The notes: generated by a model not told the origin, from the sequence alone. Counted from the stretch's first letter, positions 51,801 through 61,295 are shown. The stretch: 64,000 nucleotides of DNA from DASXMT01 sp963803065 (GCA_963803065.1 CAWDKW010000004.1:372001-436000); one strand, 5' to 3'. Program-made: numbers and translations.

Positions 51801-53298
51801 CGTGACCATGCCGCAGCTGGGCGAGACGGTGACCGAGGGCACGGTGACCAAGTGGTTGAAGGCCGTGGGTGAGCAGGTGGCGAGGGACGAGCCCCTGTTC
51901 GAGGTGTCCACCGACAAAGTCGACTCCGAGGTGCCGTCGCCGGCCGAGGGGGTCCTCTCCGAGATCGTCGTGCAAGAGGGCGACACGGTCGACGTCGGCG
52001 TCCGCTTGGCCGTCATCGACGGCGAGGGTGCCGGAGAGGCCGGCGCACCGGCCGGCACGGCAACACCTGCTCCGAGCGAGAGCCCGGAGCCGGCGGCCGT
52101 GCCACCTCCCGCTACAGCGGTCCAACCCGCGCCGGCCGCGCCACCTCCCGCTACGGCGGTCCCCGCCGCGTCGGCGCCGACTCCGGCTGCGCCGGCACCC
52201 AGCGCACCAGCACCCAGCGCGCCGGCACCCAGCGCACCAGCACCCAGCGCAGCGGCTGCGGACCAGGCCGTGCCGAGCGCCTCGTCGGCGCCCGAAGCGG
52301 CATCCATTGCCACGGAGGTGCCGCCAGTGTCCTCGAGGAACGGGCAGGTGCTCTCGCCGGTCGTGCGGAAGTTGATGAACGAGAACGGAATCGATCCCTC
52401 GCAGGTCACCGGCACCGGGTTGGGCAACCGCATCACCCGGGACGACGTCGAGGCCGTCATCGCCGGGCGTACGGCTGCCCCGCCCCGACCCCCCGCCGCC
52501 CCGCCGGCGCAGGCCATTCCATCCCAGCCGTCAACGGCGCCGCCGCCGTTTGCGGTGGCCGCCCAGGCACCATCGCGGCCCGACGGACGCGACGAGGTCG
52601 TCCCATTCACCAACATCCGGCGACGGACGGCCGAGCACATGGTGCGGTCCAAGGCGACATCGGCCCATACGCTCATGGTCAAAGAGGCCGACTACGAGCG
52701 AGTCGAGCAGGTGCGCCGCGCCTACGGCGAACGGTTCCGGTCCGAGGAAGGATTCAGCCTCAGCTATCTCCCCTTCGCCGCCCGAGCGGCCGTGGAGGCA
52801 CTCGGCGACTACCCCCACCTCAACTCGTCGGTGGGCGAGGACGCCCTGATCGTGCACTACGACGTCAACCTCGGCGTGGCCGTCGACCTCGACAACGAGG
52901 GCCTCATCGTGCCCGTCGTGCACCACGCCGAAGAGCTCACCCTTCGGGGCATGGCCCGGAGGATCCGCGACCTGGCCGATCGGGCCCGGACGAAGAAGCT
53001 GAGCGCCGACGACATCAGCGGAGGCACCTTCTCGATCACCAATGCGGGACCGTTCGGGACCCTGTTGACCGGAGCCATCATCAACCAGCCCCAGGTGGCC
53101 ATCCTGTCGACAGACGGGGTCTCGCGGAAGCCTGTGGTGGTGGGGCTACCCGACGGAAGCGAGTCGATCGCCATCCACTCGATGGGCCTGTTGGCCATGA
53201 CCTTCGACCACCGGGCCGTGGACGGGGCCTACGTCGCCCGCTTCCTGGGCCGAATGTCCGAGATCCTCGTCGAGCGGGATTGGGCGAGCGAGCTGTAG
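51793..53298 (+). CDS. Dihydrolipoamide acyltransferase (E2) of a 2-oxo acid dehydrogenase complex
   Basis: 501 residues from TTG 51793, supported by AAGGGGG 7 nt upstream. The domain order is one lipoyl domain (lysine in FEVSTDKVDSEVPSP), a 110-residue Ala/Pro linker with APSAPAPSAPAPS repeats, a peripheral-subunit-binding domain (LSPVVRKLMNENGIDPSQVTGT), a second linker, then the catalytic domain ending MTFDHRAVDGAYVARFL (His and Asp of the acyltransferase). Neighbouring lpd, lipB/lipA and aceE suggest the pyruvate complex, though actinobacterial E2 proteins can also serve the 2-oxoglutarate complex. The stop is 4 nt before the lipoate gene. Confidence 0.93.
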   Translation: MPDVTMPQLGETVTEGTVTKWLKAVGEQVARDEPLFEVSTDKVDSEVPSPAEGVLSEIVVQEGDTVDVGVRLAVIDGEGAGEAGAPAGTATPAPSESPEPAAVPPPATAVQPAPAAPPPATAVPAASAPTPAAPAPSAPAPSAPAPSAPAPSAAAADQAVPSASSAPEAASIATEVPPVSSRNGQVLSPVVRKLMNENGIDPSQVTGTGLGNRITRDDVEAVIAGRTAAPPRPPAAPPAQAIPSQPSTAPPPFAVAAQAPSRPDGRDEVVPFTNIRRRTAEHMVRSKATSAHTLMVKEADYERVEQVRRAYGERFRSEEGFSLSYLPFAARAAVEALGDYPHLNSSVGEDALIVHYDVNLGVAVDLDNEGLIVPVVHHAEELTLRGMARRIRDLADRARTKKLSADDISGGTFSITNAGPFGTLLTGAIINQPQVAILSTDGVSRKPVVVGLPDGSESIAIHSMGLLAMTFDHRAVDGAYVARFLGRMSEILVERDWASEL

Positions 53299-53302
53299 GC
53301 GG

Positions 53303-55069
53303 GTGGGCGTCACTCCGCTCCGAGCCCGCTGGTTGGGGCGCGTCCCCTACCGGGAGGCATGGGCACTGCAGCGGGCCCTCTGTCGCCGGTCGGCGGACGA
53401 CTATCTGCTGGTGCTCGAACACGCGCCCGTCTACACCCTCGGGGTCCGGGCCGACCCGGCCCACGTGCTCGTCGACCCGGCCTCGGTGGGTGCCGACCTG
53501 GTGTGCACCGATCGGGGAGGGGACGTGACCTATCACGGTCCCGGTCAGCTGGTCGGGTACCCGATCCTGTCCGTCCCGAGGGACCCCTCCAGCGGCCCCG
53601 CTCACGTCCACCGGGTGGAGCAGGTGGTGATCGAGACGCTGGTGGCCCTTGGGCTGCCCGCGGCCACCGTCGGTCGGCTCGACGGCTACCCCGGCGTCTG
53701 GGTCGGCATCGACGGGACCGGGCCCGGCGGCCGGGTCCCCGGCGCCCCACGCAAGATCTGCGCCATCGGGGTTCGCGCCTCCCGAGGCCGGACGATGCAC
53801 GGCTTCGCCCTCAATGTCAGCACCGAGCTGGGCATGTTCGCCCATATTGTGCCCTGCGGCATCGCCGACAAGGCCGTGACCTCGCTCGAGGCCGAGGGCC
53901 TAGACGTGACGATGGCCGAGGCCGTGGACGCGGTCGTCGCTGCCGCGGCGAGGGGTCTGACCGCAGCGGGCGGGCTGCTGGACTTCCAGCGGGTGGTCGA
54001 CGGAGCAGCGGCCGTCCCGGTGAGACCCGTTCCGGTGAGTGTCGGACCGGTCCCCGTGAAACTCGGGCACCAGCCAGGCGCTGAGCGGCCCCTCGATCGC
54101 CGCCTTCGCCGATCCGGTGTGGACCCGGCTGCCGGATTGCCGCTGCGCGAGCGGAAGCCGCCGTGGCTACGGGTGCCGGTGAGGATTGGCACCGGCTACC
54201 GGGAACTGCGACATGACCTGCGCGACCTGGACCTCGTCACCGTATGCGAGGAAGCGGGCTGCCCGAACATCTACGAGTGCTGGGCCGACGGGACGGCCAC
54301 CTTCATGATCAACGGCTCCCGGTGCACTCGGGCCTGTGGGTTCTGCCAGGTCGACACCCGCCACCCGCTCCCGCTCGACGCAGAGGAGCCGAACCGGGTG
54401 GCCCAAGCAGTGGCCCGGATGGGATTGGCCCATGCCGTGGTGACCTGCGTGGCCCGTGACGACCTGGACGACGGCGGCGCCCAAGCCTTCGCCCTGACCA
54501 TCGAGGCGATCCGGTCCGCCCGACCGGGCACCACGGTCGAGGTGCTCATCTCCGACTGCAAGGGCGACGAGGACTCGCTGCAGACCATCTTCTCGGCCCG
54601 ACCCGACGTGCTCAACCACAACATCGAGACGGTGGCCAGGCTCCAGCGTGCCGTCCGCCCGTCGGCCGGGTACGCCCGGAGCTTGAGCGTGCTTGCCCGG
54701 GCCTCGGGTGCCGGTCTGACCGTGAAGTCGGGCCTCATCCTGGGCATGGGCGAGCGTGAGGACGAGGTGCTGTCCACCCTGGTCGACCTGCGGTCGGTCG
54801 GCGTCGACATCGTCACCATCGGCCAGTATCTTCGGCCCAGCGCCCGCCACCTGCCGGTGGCCCGGTGGTGGAGCCCCGAGGAGTTCGACGCCCTGCAAAG
54901 CGCTGGGATGGCCATGGGATTCGCACACGTGCAGGCTTCGCCGTTGACCCGTTCGAGCTATCACGCTCGAGAGGCTGCCGTCGCCGCCTCGCCGGTTGCG
55001 GTTCCGCTCGGCCGGCGGCCGGGATCCCCGGCGTCCGAACTCGTCCACGCAGCAGTCGCCGGCTCGTGA
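53303..55069 (+). CDS. Fused octanoyltransferase-lipoyl synthase (LipB-LipA)
   Basis: 588 residues in a single frame from GTG 53303. Residues 1-235 are LipB: RGGDVTYHGPGQ (71-82), the lysine of PRKICAIG (Lys151), TMHGFALN and the acyl-accepting cysteine of HIVPCGI (Cys185). After a Pro/Val-rich linker (235-280), residues 283-560 are LipA, a radical-SAM enzyme: ERKPPWLRV, auxiliary-cluster cysteines Cys315, Cys320 and Cys326, the SAM-cluster CTRACGFC (341, 345, 348) and the C-terminal RSSY (550-553). All catalytic residues of both enzymes are present. The two steps, octanoyl transfer to E2 and sulfur insertion, are thus in one protein encoded directly after E2. A 35-residue tail follows. Confidence 0.93.
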   Translation: MGVTPLRARWLGRVPYREAWALQRALCRRSADDYLLVLEHAPVYTLGVRADPAHVLVDPASVGADLVCTDRGGDVTYHGPGQLVGYPILSVPRDPSSGPAHVHRVEQVVIETLVALGLPAATVGRLDGYPGVWVGIDGTGPGGRVPGAPRKICAIGVRASRGRTMHGFALNVSTELGMFAHIVPCGIADKAVTSLEAEGLDVTMAEAVDAVVAAAARGLTAAGGLLDFQRVVDGAAAVPVRPVPVSVGPVPVKLGHQPGAERPLDRRLRRSGVDPAAGLPLRERKPPWLRVPVRIGTGYRELRHDLRDLDLVTVCEEAGCPNIYECWADGTATFMINGSRCTRACGFCQVDTRHPLPLDAEEPNRVAQAVARMGLAHAVVTCVARDDLDDGGAQAFALTIEAIRSARPGTTVEVLISDCKGDEDSLQTIFSARPDVLNHNIETVARLQRAVRPSAGYARSLSVLARASGAGLTVKSGLILGMGEREDEVLSTLVDLRSVGVDIVTIGQYLRPSARHLPVARWWSPEEFDALQSAGMAMGFAHVQASPLTRSSYHAREAAVAASPVAVPLGRRPGSPASELVHAAVAGS

Positions 55070-56223
55070 CCGAGCTGGGTGCCGCGGCCCGGGCCAGCCG
55101 GGCGCAGCGCATGGCCCGTGTGCGCGAGCGCATGGAGGTGACCGGCGTCGATGCCCTCCTCTTGTCTCACGGGGCCGATCTGCCCTGGCTCACTGGGTAC
55201 GAGGCCATGCCGCTGGAGCGCCTGACCATGCTGGTCCTCCCGCTGTCCGGGGACCCGACACTGGTGGTGCCGGCCCTCGAGGTTCCACGGGTGGCTCTGG
55301 CCGAGGAGCTGTTCGCCGTCCGGCCTTGGTCAGATGACGAGGACCCTGTCGCCATCACGGTGGCCCTCCTCGAGTCCGGCTCCAGCGGACCGGCTCGGCG
55401 CATTGGCATCTCCGATCGGGCCTGGGCGACGTCGCTCCTTGCCCTCCAGGCGCGGCTCCCCGATCGCACCTGGCAGGTCGCGTCATCGGTCACGTCGCCG
55501 GTCCGGGCGGTGAAGGACCCGGCCGAGGTGGCCGCGCTTCGGGCCGCCGGCGCCGCGGCCGATCGGGTCGCCACCGTCCTCCAGGACGGTGGGATCGCCC
55601 TGGTCGGCCGGTCCGAGGCCCATGTCTCGGCCGAGATCGGCTCTCTGTTGGTGGCCGAAGGGCACCAACGTGTCAACTTCGCCATCGTGGGCAGCGGGCC
55701 CAATGCCGCCAGTCCCCATCACGAACCTGGCGATCGGGTGATCGAGCGGGGCGAGACCGTCGTGTGCGACTTCGGGGGCACCTACTCGCTGGAAGGTGAT
55801 GTCGGCTATTGCTCGGACATCACCAGGACGGTGGTGACCGGGGAGCCGCCGGCCGAGATCGCTCGGTGCTACGAGATCCTGCGATCGGCGCAACAGGCCG
55901 GGGTGGCCGCGTCGCGCGCCGGGGTAACGGCCGAACACGTCGACGGGGTGGCCCGCGGCATCATCGCCGAGGCGGGCTACGGCGAGCAGTTCTTCCACCG
56001 CACCGGCCACGGGATCGGCATCGAGGCGCACGAGGACCCTTACCTGGTCAGCGGGAACCAAGAGGTGCTGGGCCCCGGGCATGCCTTCTCGGTGGAGCCG
56101 GGGATCTACCTGCCCGGCCGGTTCGGCATGCGTCTGGAGGACATCGTGGTCATCGACGACGACGGCGCTCCGGAGGCGTTGAACGCGGTCGACCATTCCC
56201 TGGTTGTCGTCGACGGGTCATGA
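55066..56223 (+). CDS. M24 family metallopeptidase (Xaa-Pro peptidase-like)
   Basis: 385 residues from GTG 55066, overlapping the LipA stop (GTGA). The N-terminal creatinase-like domain (RMEVTGVDALLLSHGADLPWLTGYEA) precedes a pita-bread catalytic domain. The five metal ligands are visible: Asp in VVCDFGG, Asp in CSDITRT, His in RTGHGIG, Glu in SVEPGIY and Glu in MRLEDIVV. It cleaves Xaa-Pro dipeptides or N-terminal Xaa-Pro bonds. It closes the lpd-E2-lip operon without an obvious functional tie. Confidence 0.92.
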   Translation: MTELGAAARASRAQRMARVRERMEVTGVDALLLSHGADLPWLTGYEAMPLERLTMLVLPLSGDPTLVVPALEVPRVALAEELFAVRPWSDDEDPVAITVALLESGSSGPARRIGISDRAWATSLLALQARLPDRTWQVASSVTSPVRAVKDPAEVAALRAAGAAADRVATVLQDGGIALVGRSEAHVSAEIGSLLVAEGHQRVNFAIVGSGPNAASPHHEPGDRVIERGETVVCDFGGTYSLEGDVGYCSDITRTVVTGEPPAEIARCYEILRSAQQAGVAASRAGVTAEHVDGVARGIIAEAGYGEQFFHRTGHGIGIEAHEDPYLVSGNQEVLGPGHAFSVEPGIYLPGRFGMRLEDIVVIDDDGAPEALNAVDHSLVVVDGS

Positions 56224-56476
56224 GTGGTCGGGGCCCCGACTGATCCGAGCTCGGCCACGACCGATCCGAGCTCGGCCATGACCGGCCCGAGCTCGGCCGG
56301 CGCTGGCCGCCTCGCCCGTGCGGAGCAGTCGACCAGCCGCACGCCGCGTCGGGGTGGCGGTAGGGCTGCTCGGATCTCTCACTTTCCGTGAGGATCGAGG
56401 ACGAGAAGAGAAGCGAGCATCTGACCTCACGAGGTCGGTCGTATCGAGGAGCCCGGTCTTTCCCGCGTTCGGTTCT

Positions 56477-56533
56477 GCCCGCGTTTCGCCGAAATCGAAA
56501 TTTGTGGGTGTTGTCTTTCGCCGAAACGCGGGC
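56477..56533. repeat. 18-bp inverted repeat with 21-nt loop
   Basis: Arms GCCCGCGTTTCGCCGAAA (56477-56494) and TTTCGCCGAAACGCGGGC (56516-56533) pair at 17 of 18. The loop is A/T-richer. No T-run follows. It could be a strong RNA hairpin, a terminator without U-tract, a REP-like element or a protein-binding palindrome. Confidence 0.9.
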
Positions 56534-56765
56534 ATCTCGAAACCACGAGCCTTCGCTCCCGCCGCCGCCGGCCATGCCAGCCGGGCCAGAAGGACGCTCG
56601 CAGGCTCGGCGGCCCGTCACTGTGAGTGGTCGCTTCCCCGAAGCTGCGCCGAATGCCGCACTGGCACTCGAATCCCGCACCGGCATCGCTCCCGACACTG
56701 ACCGTCTTCCCGTCGAGGTCGTTCCTTCCCGTCGAGGTCGTTGCGGCCACCGTTGCTGGCCACCG

Positions 56766-56792
56766 TTGACGATTTGGGCGACTCGGTAGGGT
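56766..56792 (+). promoter_or_regulatory. Promoter of the SDR gene at 56800 (leaderless)
   Basis: TTGACG (56766-56771) and TAGGGT (56787-56792), spacer 15 nt; the GTG start is 7 nt after the -10 box. Confidence 0.55.
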
Positions 56793-56799
56793 ACCGGGG

Positions 56800-57531
56800 G
56801 TGGACCTGGGCATCGAGGGAAGAGTGGCGCTGGTCACCGCAGGTTCGCGAGGGCTCGGGCGAGGTGTGGTCGACGCCCTGGCCTCCGAAGGCGTTCGGTT
56901 GGTCGTGGCCGCCCACGGTGAGGAGCCGCTGGCCGAGGTGGCGTCCACGCTCCAGTCCGCCGGGGTTGAGGTGGCTACCGTGGCGGCCGACGTCACCGAC
57001 CCCGAGGTCCCCGGAGGCCTGGTCGAATTGGCCGTGGAGCGCTTCGGCTCACTCGACATCGTGGTGGCCAACGCCGGAGGACCGCCCGCCGGTCGGGCCC
57101 TCGAGGTGGACGATGCAGCGCTCACCGCCGCGTTGAACGCCAACCTGCTCACGTCGGTCCGTCTGGTCCGCTCGGCGGTACCGGTCATGGCTCGGCGCGG
57201 ATGGGGTCGCATCTGCTGTCTCACCTCCTACTCGGTGGTACAGCCCATTCCGACCTTGGCGCTGTCCAACACGGCCCGGGTCGGCCTGTGGGCGTGGGCG
57301 AAGACTGCAGCTCACGATCTCGCCGTGGACGGCACCGGCATCACCCTCAACCTGGCCTGCCCGGGACCGCACGCCACCGAGCGCATGCGCGAGCTCGGCA
57401 ATGACGGCAGGGGTCCGATGGGCGACCCGGCCGACTTCGGCAAGGTGGTCACCTTCCTCTGCTCTGATCCAGCACGGTTCGTGAACGGCGCCGCCGTCGT
57501 GGTCGACGGAGGAGCCACGCTGGCCCTCTGA
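56800..57531 (+). CDS. SDR family protein with substituted catalytic Tyr
   Basis: 243 residues from GTG 56800. The fold is that of a classical SDR: VTAGSRGLGRGVVDALA in place of TGxxxGxG, VVAAHGEE, AADVTDPEV, VANAGGPPAG and the ending FVNGAAVVVDGGATLAL. Where the active site should read Tyr-x3-Lys the sequence is LSNTARVGL, with Asn for Tyr and Arg for Lys. An LSNxxR-type site recurs in one SDR subgroup with GGPP after the NAG motif, so this is probably not damage. Its chemistry is unclear. Confidence 0.87.
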   Translation: MDLGIEGRVALVTAGSRGLGRGVVDALASEGVRLVVAAHGEEPLAEVASTLQSAGVEVATVAADVTDPEVPGGLVELAVERFGSLDIVVANAGGPPAGRALEVDDAALTAALNANLLTSVRLVRSAVPVMARRGWGRICCLTSYSVVQPIPTLALSNTARVGLWAWAKTAAHDLAVDGTGITLNLACPGPHATERMRELGNDGRGPMGDPADFGKVVTFLCSDPARFVNGAAVVVDGGATLAL

Positions 57532-57614
57532 CGGAGCGGCCGGATTATCCCCTTCGGACCGCGCTCATGAGCGACCCGGCGACGGGGCCGCGACCCGGTG
57601 GTCCCTCCGGTCGA

Positions 57615-59777
57615 TCAGGCCACGAAGTACTTGGCCTTGGGGTGATGGCAGATAATGGCGGTCGTCGACTGCTCGGGGTGGAGCTGGAAGCCCTCGCTGA
57701 CCTCGACGCCGATGCGGTCGGCGCCCAGGAGTTCGACCACCTTGGCGTTGTCCTCCAGGTCGGGGCAGGCGGGATAGCCCCACGAGTAGCGACCGCCCCG
57801 GTATTTCTGCCGGAACAGGCCGGTGAGCGAGGGGCCGTCCTCGCCGGCGAACCCGAGCTCCTCGCGGATGCGGTGGTGCCAGTACTCGGCCAGCGCCTCG
57901 GCCATCTCGACGCCCAGCCCGTGGAGGTAGAGGTAGTTCTGGTACTCGTCGGCCGCGAACAGCCGGGCCGTCTCCTCGGAGACGCGGGACCCCATGCTGA
58001 CCACCTGGAAGCTGGCCCAGTCCGCGTCGCCCGAGTCGACGGGGCGGAAGAAGTCACTGATGCACAGCCACGGATCTTGGTTCTGGCGCGGGAAGCTGTA
58101 GCGCATCCACTCCGAGTTCCGGTCCTCGTCCTTGAAGATGACCAGGTCGTTGCCGTCGGCATTGGCCGGGAAGTGGCCCCAGGCTACCTGGGGGACCAGG
58201 AGCTGTTGGGCCTTGGCCTCCGCCAACCGATCTCGGAGCAGCGAGCGCACCCGATCCTTGAAGGTCGAGTCGTCCTCGCCGTTCTCGGGCCGGTATCCCC
58301 ACTGGTTCCGGAATAGCGCTGTCTCGTTGATGTAGCCGGCGATGTCGTCGACGGCGATGCCCTTGGCCACCCGGCTCCCGATGAAAGGGGGCGGGAACAC
58401 CGGGTTGTCCGTGACCACCTCCGGGGATCTCGACGGAAGCGTCTCGCCCCGCTCGGCCGCCGCCTGGGCAGCGGCAGCCCGCTGCTCGCTCTTCCTCGGC
58501 GGCAGGTCCCGGCCCCCGAGGGCGCGGCCGAATTCGGGGTCGTCGTCACCCGATCGGGACAGCTCGACCAGCCGGTCCATGGTCCGCAACCCCTCGAAGG
58601 CGTCCTTGCCATAGAAGAGGCGCCCCTCGTAGACGCCACGGAGATCCCGCTCCACGTAGGTCCTGGTCAGGGCGGCTCCGCCCAGGATGACCGGGACGTC
58701 GGACATCCCCCTGCGGTTCAGCTCCTCGAGATTCTCCCGCATGATGAGGGTGGACTTCACCAGGAGGCCGCTCATGCCGATGGCGTCGGCATCGTGCTCG
58801 CTCAGCGCCTGGAGCATGTCGCCAATGCCCACTTTGATCCCCAGGTTGTGCACGGTGTAGCCGTTGTTGGTGAGGATGATGTCGACCAGGTTCTTCCCGA
58901 TGTCGTGGACGTCGCCCTTCACCGTGGCCAGGACGATTGTGCCCTTACCGCCCTGGTCGACCTTCTCCATGTGGGGCTCGAGGTAAGCCACCGCCGTCTT
59001 CATCGTCTCGGCCGACCCGAGGACGAAGGGCAGCTGCATCTCCCCGGAGGCGAAGAGCTCGCCCACCGTCTTCATCCCAGCCAGGAGGAAGTCGTTGACG
59101 ATGGTCAGCGGGGTGTGGCCATGGGCCATGGCCTCGTCCAGGTCGGCCTCGATGCCGTTGCGATCGCCGTCGACGATGCGGTGCTCGAGGCGCCGGTCGA
59201 CCGTCCAGCCACTGCGGTCCTCGTGCACGGAGGCCGAAGCCGCCGACTTGCCCTCGAACAGGGCGAGAAGCTCGCTCAGCGGGTCGTAACCCTCCTTGCG
59301 GCGGTCGTAGATGAGGTCCAGGCAGACCTCGCGAGCCCGCTCGTCGATCTTGGAGAGGGGCAGGATCTTGGAGGCGTGGACGATGGCCGCGTCCAACCCG
59401 GCTTGGACGCATTCGTGCAGGAACACCGAGTTGAGGACCTGGCGGGCCGCCGGGTTCAGGCCGAACGAGACGTTGGACAGACCGAGGATGGTGTAGACCC
59501 CGGGCAGCTCGGCCTTGATGCGCCGGATGCCCTCGATGGTCTCGATGCCGTCCTTGCGGCTCTCTTCCATGCCGGTCGACAGGGGAAGGGCCAAGGCGTC
59601 GAACAGCAGGTCGGACGGACGCAGCCCGTAGCGCTGCGTGGCAATGTGGTGGATGGCGGTGGCCGCCCGCACTTTCCAATCCGCCGTGCGCGCCTGGCCC
59701 TCGGTGTCGATGCACGTGCACACCAGGGCAGCGCCGAACTCCTTGGCCAGGGTGAGAAAGGTGTCCAACCGGGTCCC
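57615..59777 (-). CDS. metH: B12-dependent methionine synthase, C-terminal part (frameshifted gene)
   Basis: About 720 residues. It holds the second half of the pterin (methyltetrahydrofolate) domain (TGMEESRKDGIETIEGIRRI, LGLSNVSFGLNPAARQVLNS), the cobalamin cap helix bundle, the B12-binding domain (KGDVHDIGKNLVDIILTNNG, with the cobalt-ligating His in DVHDIG), and the SAM-binding reactivation domain (YSWGYPACPDLEDNAKVVELLGA). The frame opens with GTRLDTFLTLAKEFGAALVC, which directly follows the NSVNLEDGDAP of the N-terminal part if one base (59778) is removed. No start codon suits this half alone. Confidence 0.92.
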   Translation of the reverse strand, partial: GTRLDTFLTLAKEFGAALVCTCIDTEGQARTADWKVRAATAIHHIATQRYGLRPSDLLFDALALPLSTGMEESRKDGIETIEGIRRIKAELPGVYTILGLSNVSFGLNPAARQVLNSVFLHECVQAGLDAAIVHASKILPLSKIDERAREVCLDLIYDRRKEGYDPLSELLALFEGKSAASASVHEDRSGWTVDRRLEHRIVDGDRNGIEADLDEAMAHGHTPLTIVNDFLLAGMKTVGELFASGEMQLPFVLGSAETMKTAVAYLEPHMEKVDQGGKGTIVLATVKGDVHDIGKNLVDIILTNNGYTVHNLGIKVGIGDMLQALSEHDADAIGMSGLLVKSTLIMRENLEELNRRGMSDVPVILGGAALTRTYVERDLRGVYEGRLFYGKDAFEGLRTMDRLVELSRSGDDDPEFGRALGGRDLPPRKSEQRAAAAQAAAERGETLPSRSPEVVTDNPVFPPPFIGSRVAKGIAVDDIAGYINETALFRNQWGYRPENGEDDSTFKDRVRSLLRDRLAEAKAQQLLVPQVAWGHFPANADGNDLVIFKDEDRNSEWMRYSFPRQNQDPWLCISDFFRPVDSGDADWASFQVVSMGSRVSEETARLFAADEYQNYLYLHGLGVEMAEALAEYWHHRIREELGFAGEDGPSLTGLFRQKYRGGRYSWGYPACPDLEDNAKVVELLGADRIGVEVSEGFQLHPEQSTTAIICHHPKAKYFVA

Positions 59778-59778
59778 G

Positions 59779-61125
59779 AGGCGCGTCACCGTCCTCCAGG
59801 TTCACCGAGTTGATGACGGCGCGACCGCCGATCCACGACAGGGCGGTCTCGACCACGGGCGCCTCGGTCGAGTCGACCATCAGAGGGGCGGTGGACTGGG
59901 TGGCGAACCGGGAAGCGATCGACTCCATATCGGCCACGCCGTCGGCCCCCGTGTAGTCCACGCAGACATCGATGAGGTGCGAGCCTTCCTTGACCTGGTC
60001 CCGGGCCATGGCCACACAGGTGTCCCAGTCCCCTTCCAGCATGGCCTCGCGGAACTTCTTGGAGCCGTTGGCGTTGGTCCGCTCCCCGACGACCAGGAAC
60101 GAGGTGTCCTGCGTGAAGGGCACCTGGGTGTAGATGGATGCCGCACCCGGGTCGGGCTCCGGCGAGCGGGCGGCAGGGGTGAGCTGCGAGCAGGCCTCGA
60201 CCACGGCGGCCAGGTGAACCGGGGTGGTCCCACAGCACCCGCCGACGACCGAAACGCCCAGCTCGCTCACGAACTGGTGGTGGAACTCGGCCAGCTGTTC
60301 CGGGGTGAGGTCGTAGTGCATGGCCCCGTCCACCACCGAGGGCAAGCCGGCATTGGGCAGGCAGGTGACGGGGATGCCGGCATGGCCGGTCAGGTGGCGC
60401 AGCGGCTCGAACATCTCGGCCGGGCCGGTGGCGCAGTTGAGCCCGATGAGGTCCACGTCCATCGCCTCGAGGGCGCAGAGGGCGGCACCGATCTCGGTGC
60501 CCGGCAGCATGGTCCCGGTCAGCTCGATCGTCACCTGGGTCTGGATGGGCACGGAGCGGCCCTCGGCGGCCATGGCCCGCCGAGCGCCGTTGATGGCCGC
60601 CTTGGCCTGGAGCAGGTCGAACACCGTCTCGACCACGATCAGGTCGACGCCACCTTCCAAAAGAGCGCTCACCTGCTCCTCGTAGGCATCCCGCAGCTCG
60701 GCGTAGCGGATCTGCCCCAGGGTTGGGAACTTGGTCCCCGGGCCGACGCTGCCGGCCACCCACCGGGGGCGGTCCGGGGTGGAGAAGTCGTCGGCCGCGG
60801 CGCGGGCCAGGCGGACGGCGGCCAGGTTGAGCTCGCGAACGCGGTCGGAAAGCCCGTACTCGGCCAGCACGGTGGAGAAGGCTCCGAACGTGTCCGTCTC
60901 GACGACGTCGCACCCGACTTCGAAGAACGACCGGTGGACCCGCTCGACCACATCCGGTCGGGTGACCACCAAGAGCTCATTGCACCCTTCGAGCTCGGGG
61001 CCTCCGAAGTCGTCGACCGTCAGGTTGGCCAGCTGCAGGTTTGTCCCCATGGCGCCATCGAAGACGACCACACGCTCACGCACGGCTCGCAGGTAGCTGG
61101 ATGCGGCGATCAGGTCGTCGGCCAT
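59779..61125 (-). CDS. metH: B12-dependent methionine synthase, N-terminal part (frameshifted gene)
   Basis: About 449 residues from ATG 61125, 8 nt after a TAGCCT -10 box. It contains the homocysteine-binding barrel (VVFDGAMGTNLQ, LIGLNCATGPAEMFE, zinc cysteines in GGCCGTTPVH) and the start of the folate-binding barrel (FLVVGERTNANGSKKFREAM, DVCVDYTGADGVADM, SWIGGRAVINSVNLEDGD). After DGDAP the frame is lost through an extra C at 59778. Corrected, the protein is about 1170 residues, the usual MetH size. It remethylates homocysteine to methionine with methyl-B12. Confidence 0.92.
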
Positions 61126-61133
61126 GGCCACCA

Positions 61134-61139
61134 AGGCTA
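61134..61139 (-). promoter_or_regulatory. -10 box of metH (leaderless)
   Basis: TAGCCT on the minus strand, 8 nt before ATG 61125. No cobalamin riboswitch is visible upstream. Confidence 0.5.
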
Positions 61140-61295
61140 CCGGGCGCCGCCGCCCGAGCTGCCCGGTAGTGCCGGCCGCGATGCTCGGATAGGTCAGCCG
61201 TGGCCTTCGGGGCCTGGCCTCTGGCGTTCATCGCTAGCATCAGCGCTGATGACCTCGCCCTGCTCAGCCCACTGTGCCTCGCCATGCCCAGCCCG

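Larger units (their letters stand above)
56224..56799. other. Gene-free intergenic region, 576 bp
   Basis: No convincing gene; the open frames here lack start signals and family patterns. It holds, in order, three near-copies of a short GAGCTCGGCC-containing unit (about 56244-56298), a segment visibly richer in A/T than its surroundings (56380-56470), a long inverted repeat (56477-56533), an 18-bp direct repeat CTTCCCGTCGAGGTCGTT at 56706 and 56725, a 13-bp repeat GGCCACCGTTG at 56745 and 56758, and the promoter of the next gene. Confidence 0.6.

Noticed and set aside
56477..56533. Inverted repeat as a simple intrinsic terminator
   Set aside because: No T-run follows, the loop is long at 21 nt, and it lies about 250 nt after the preceding stop.
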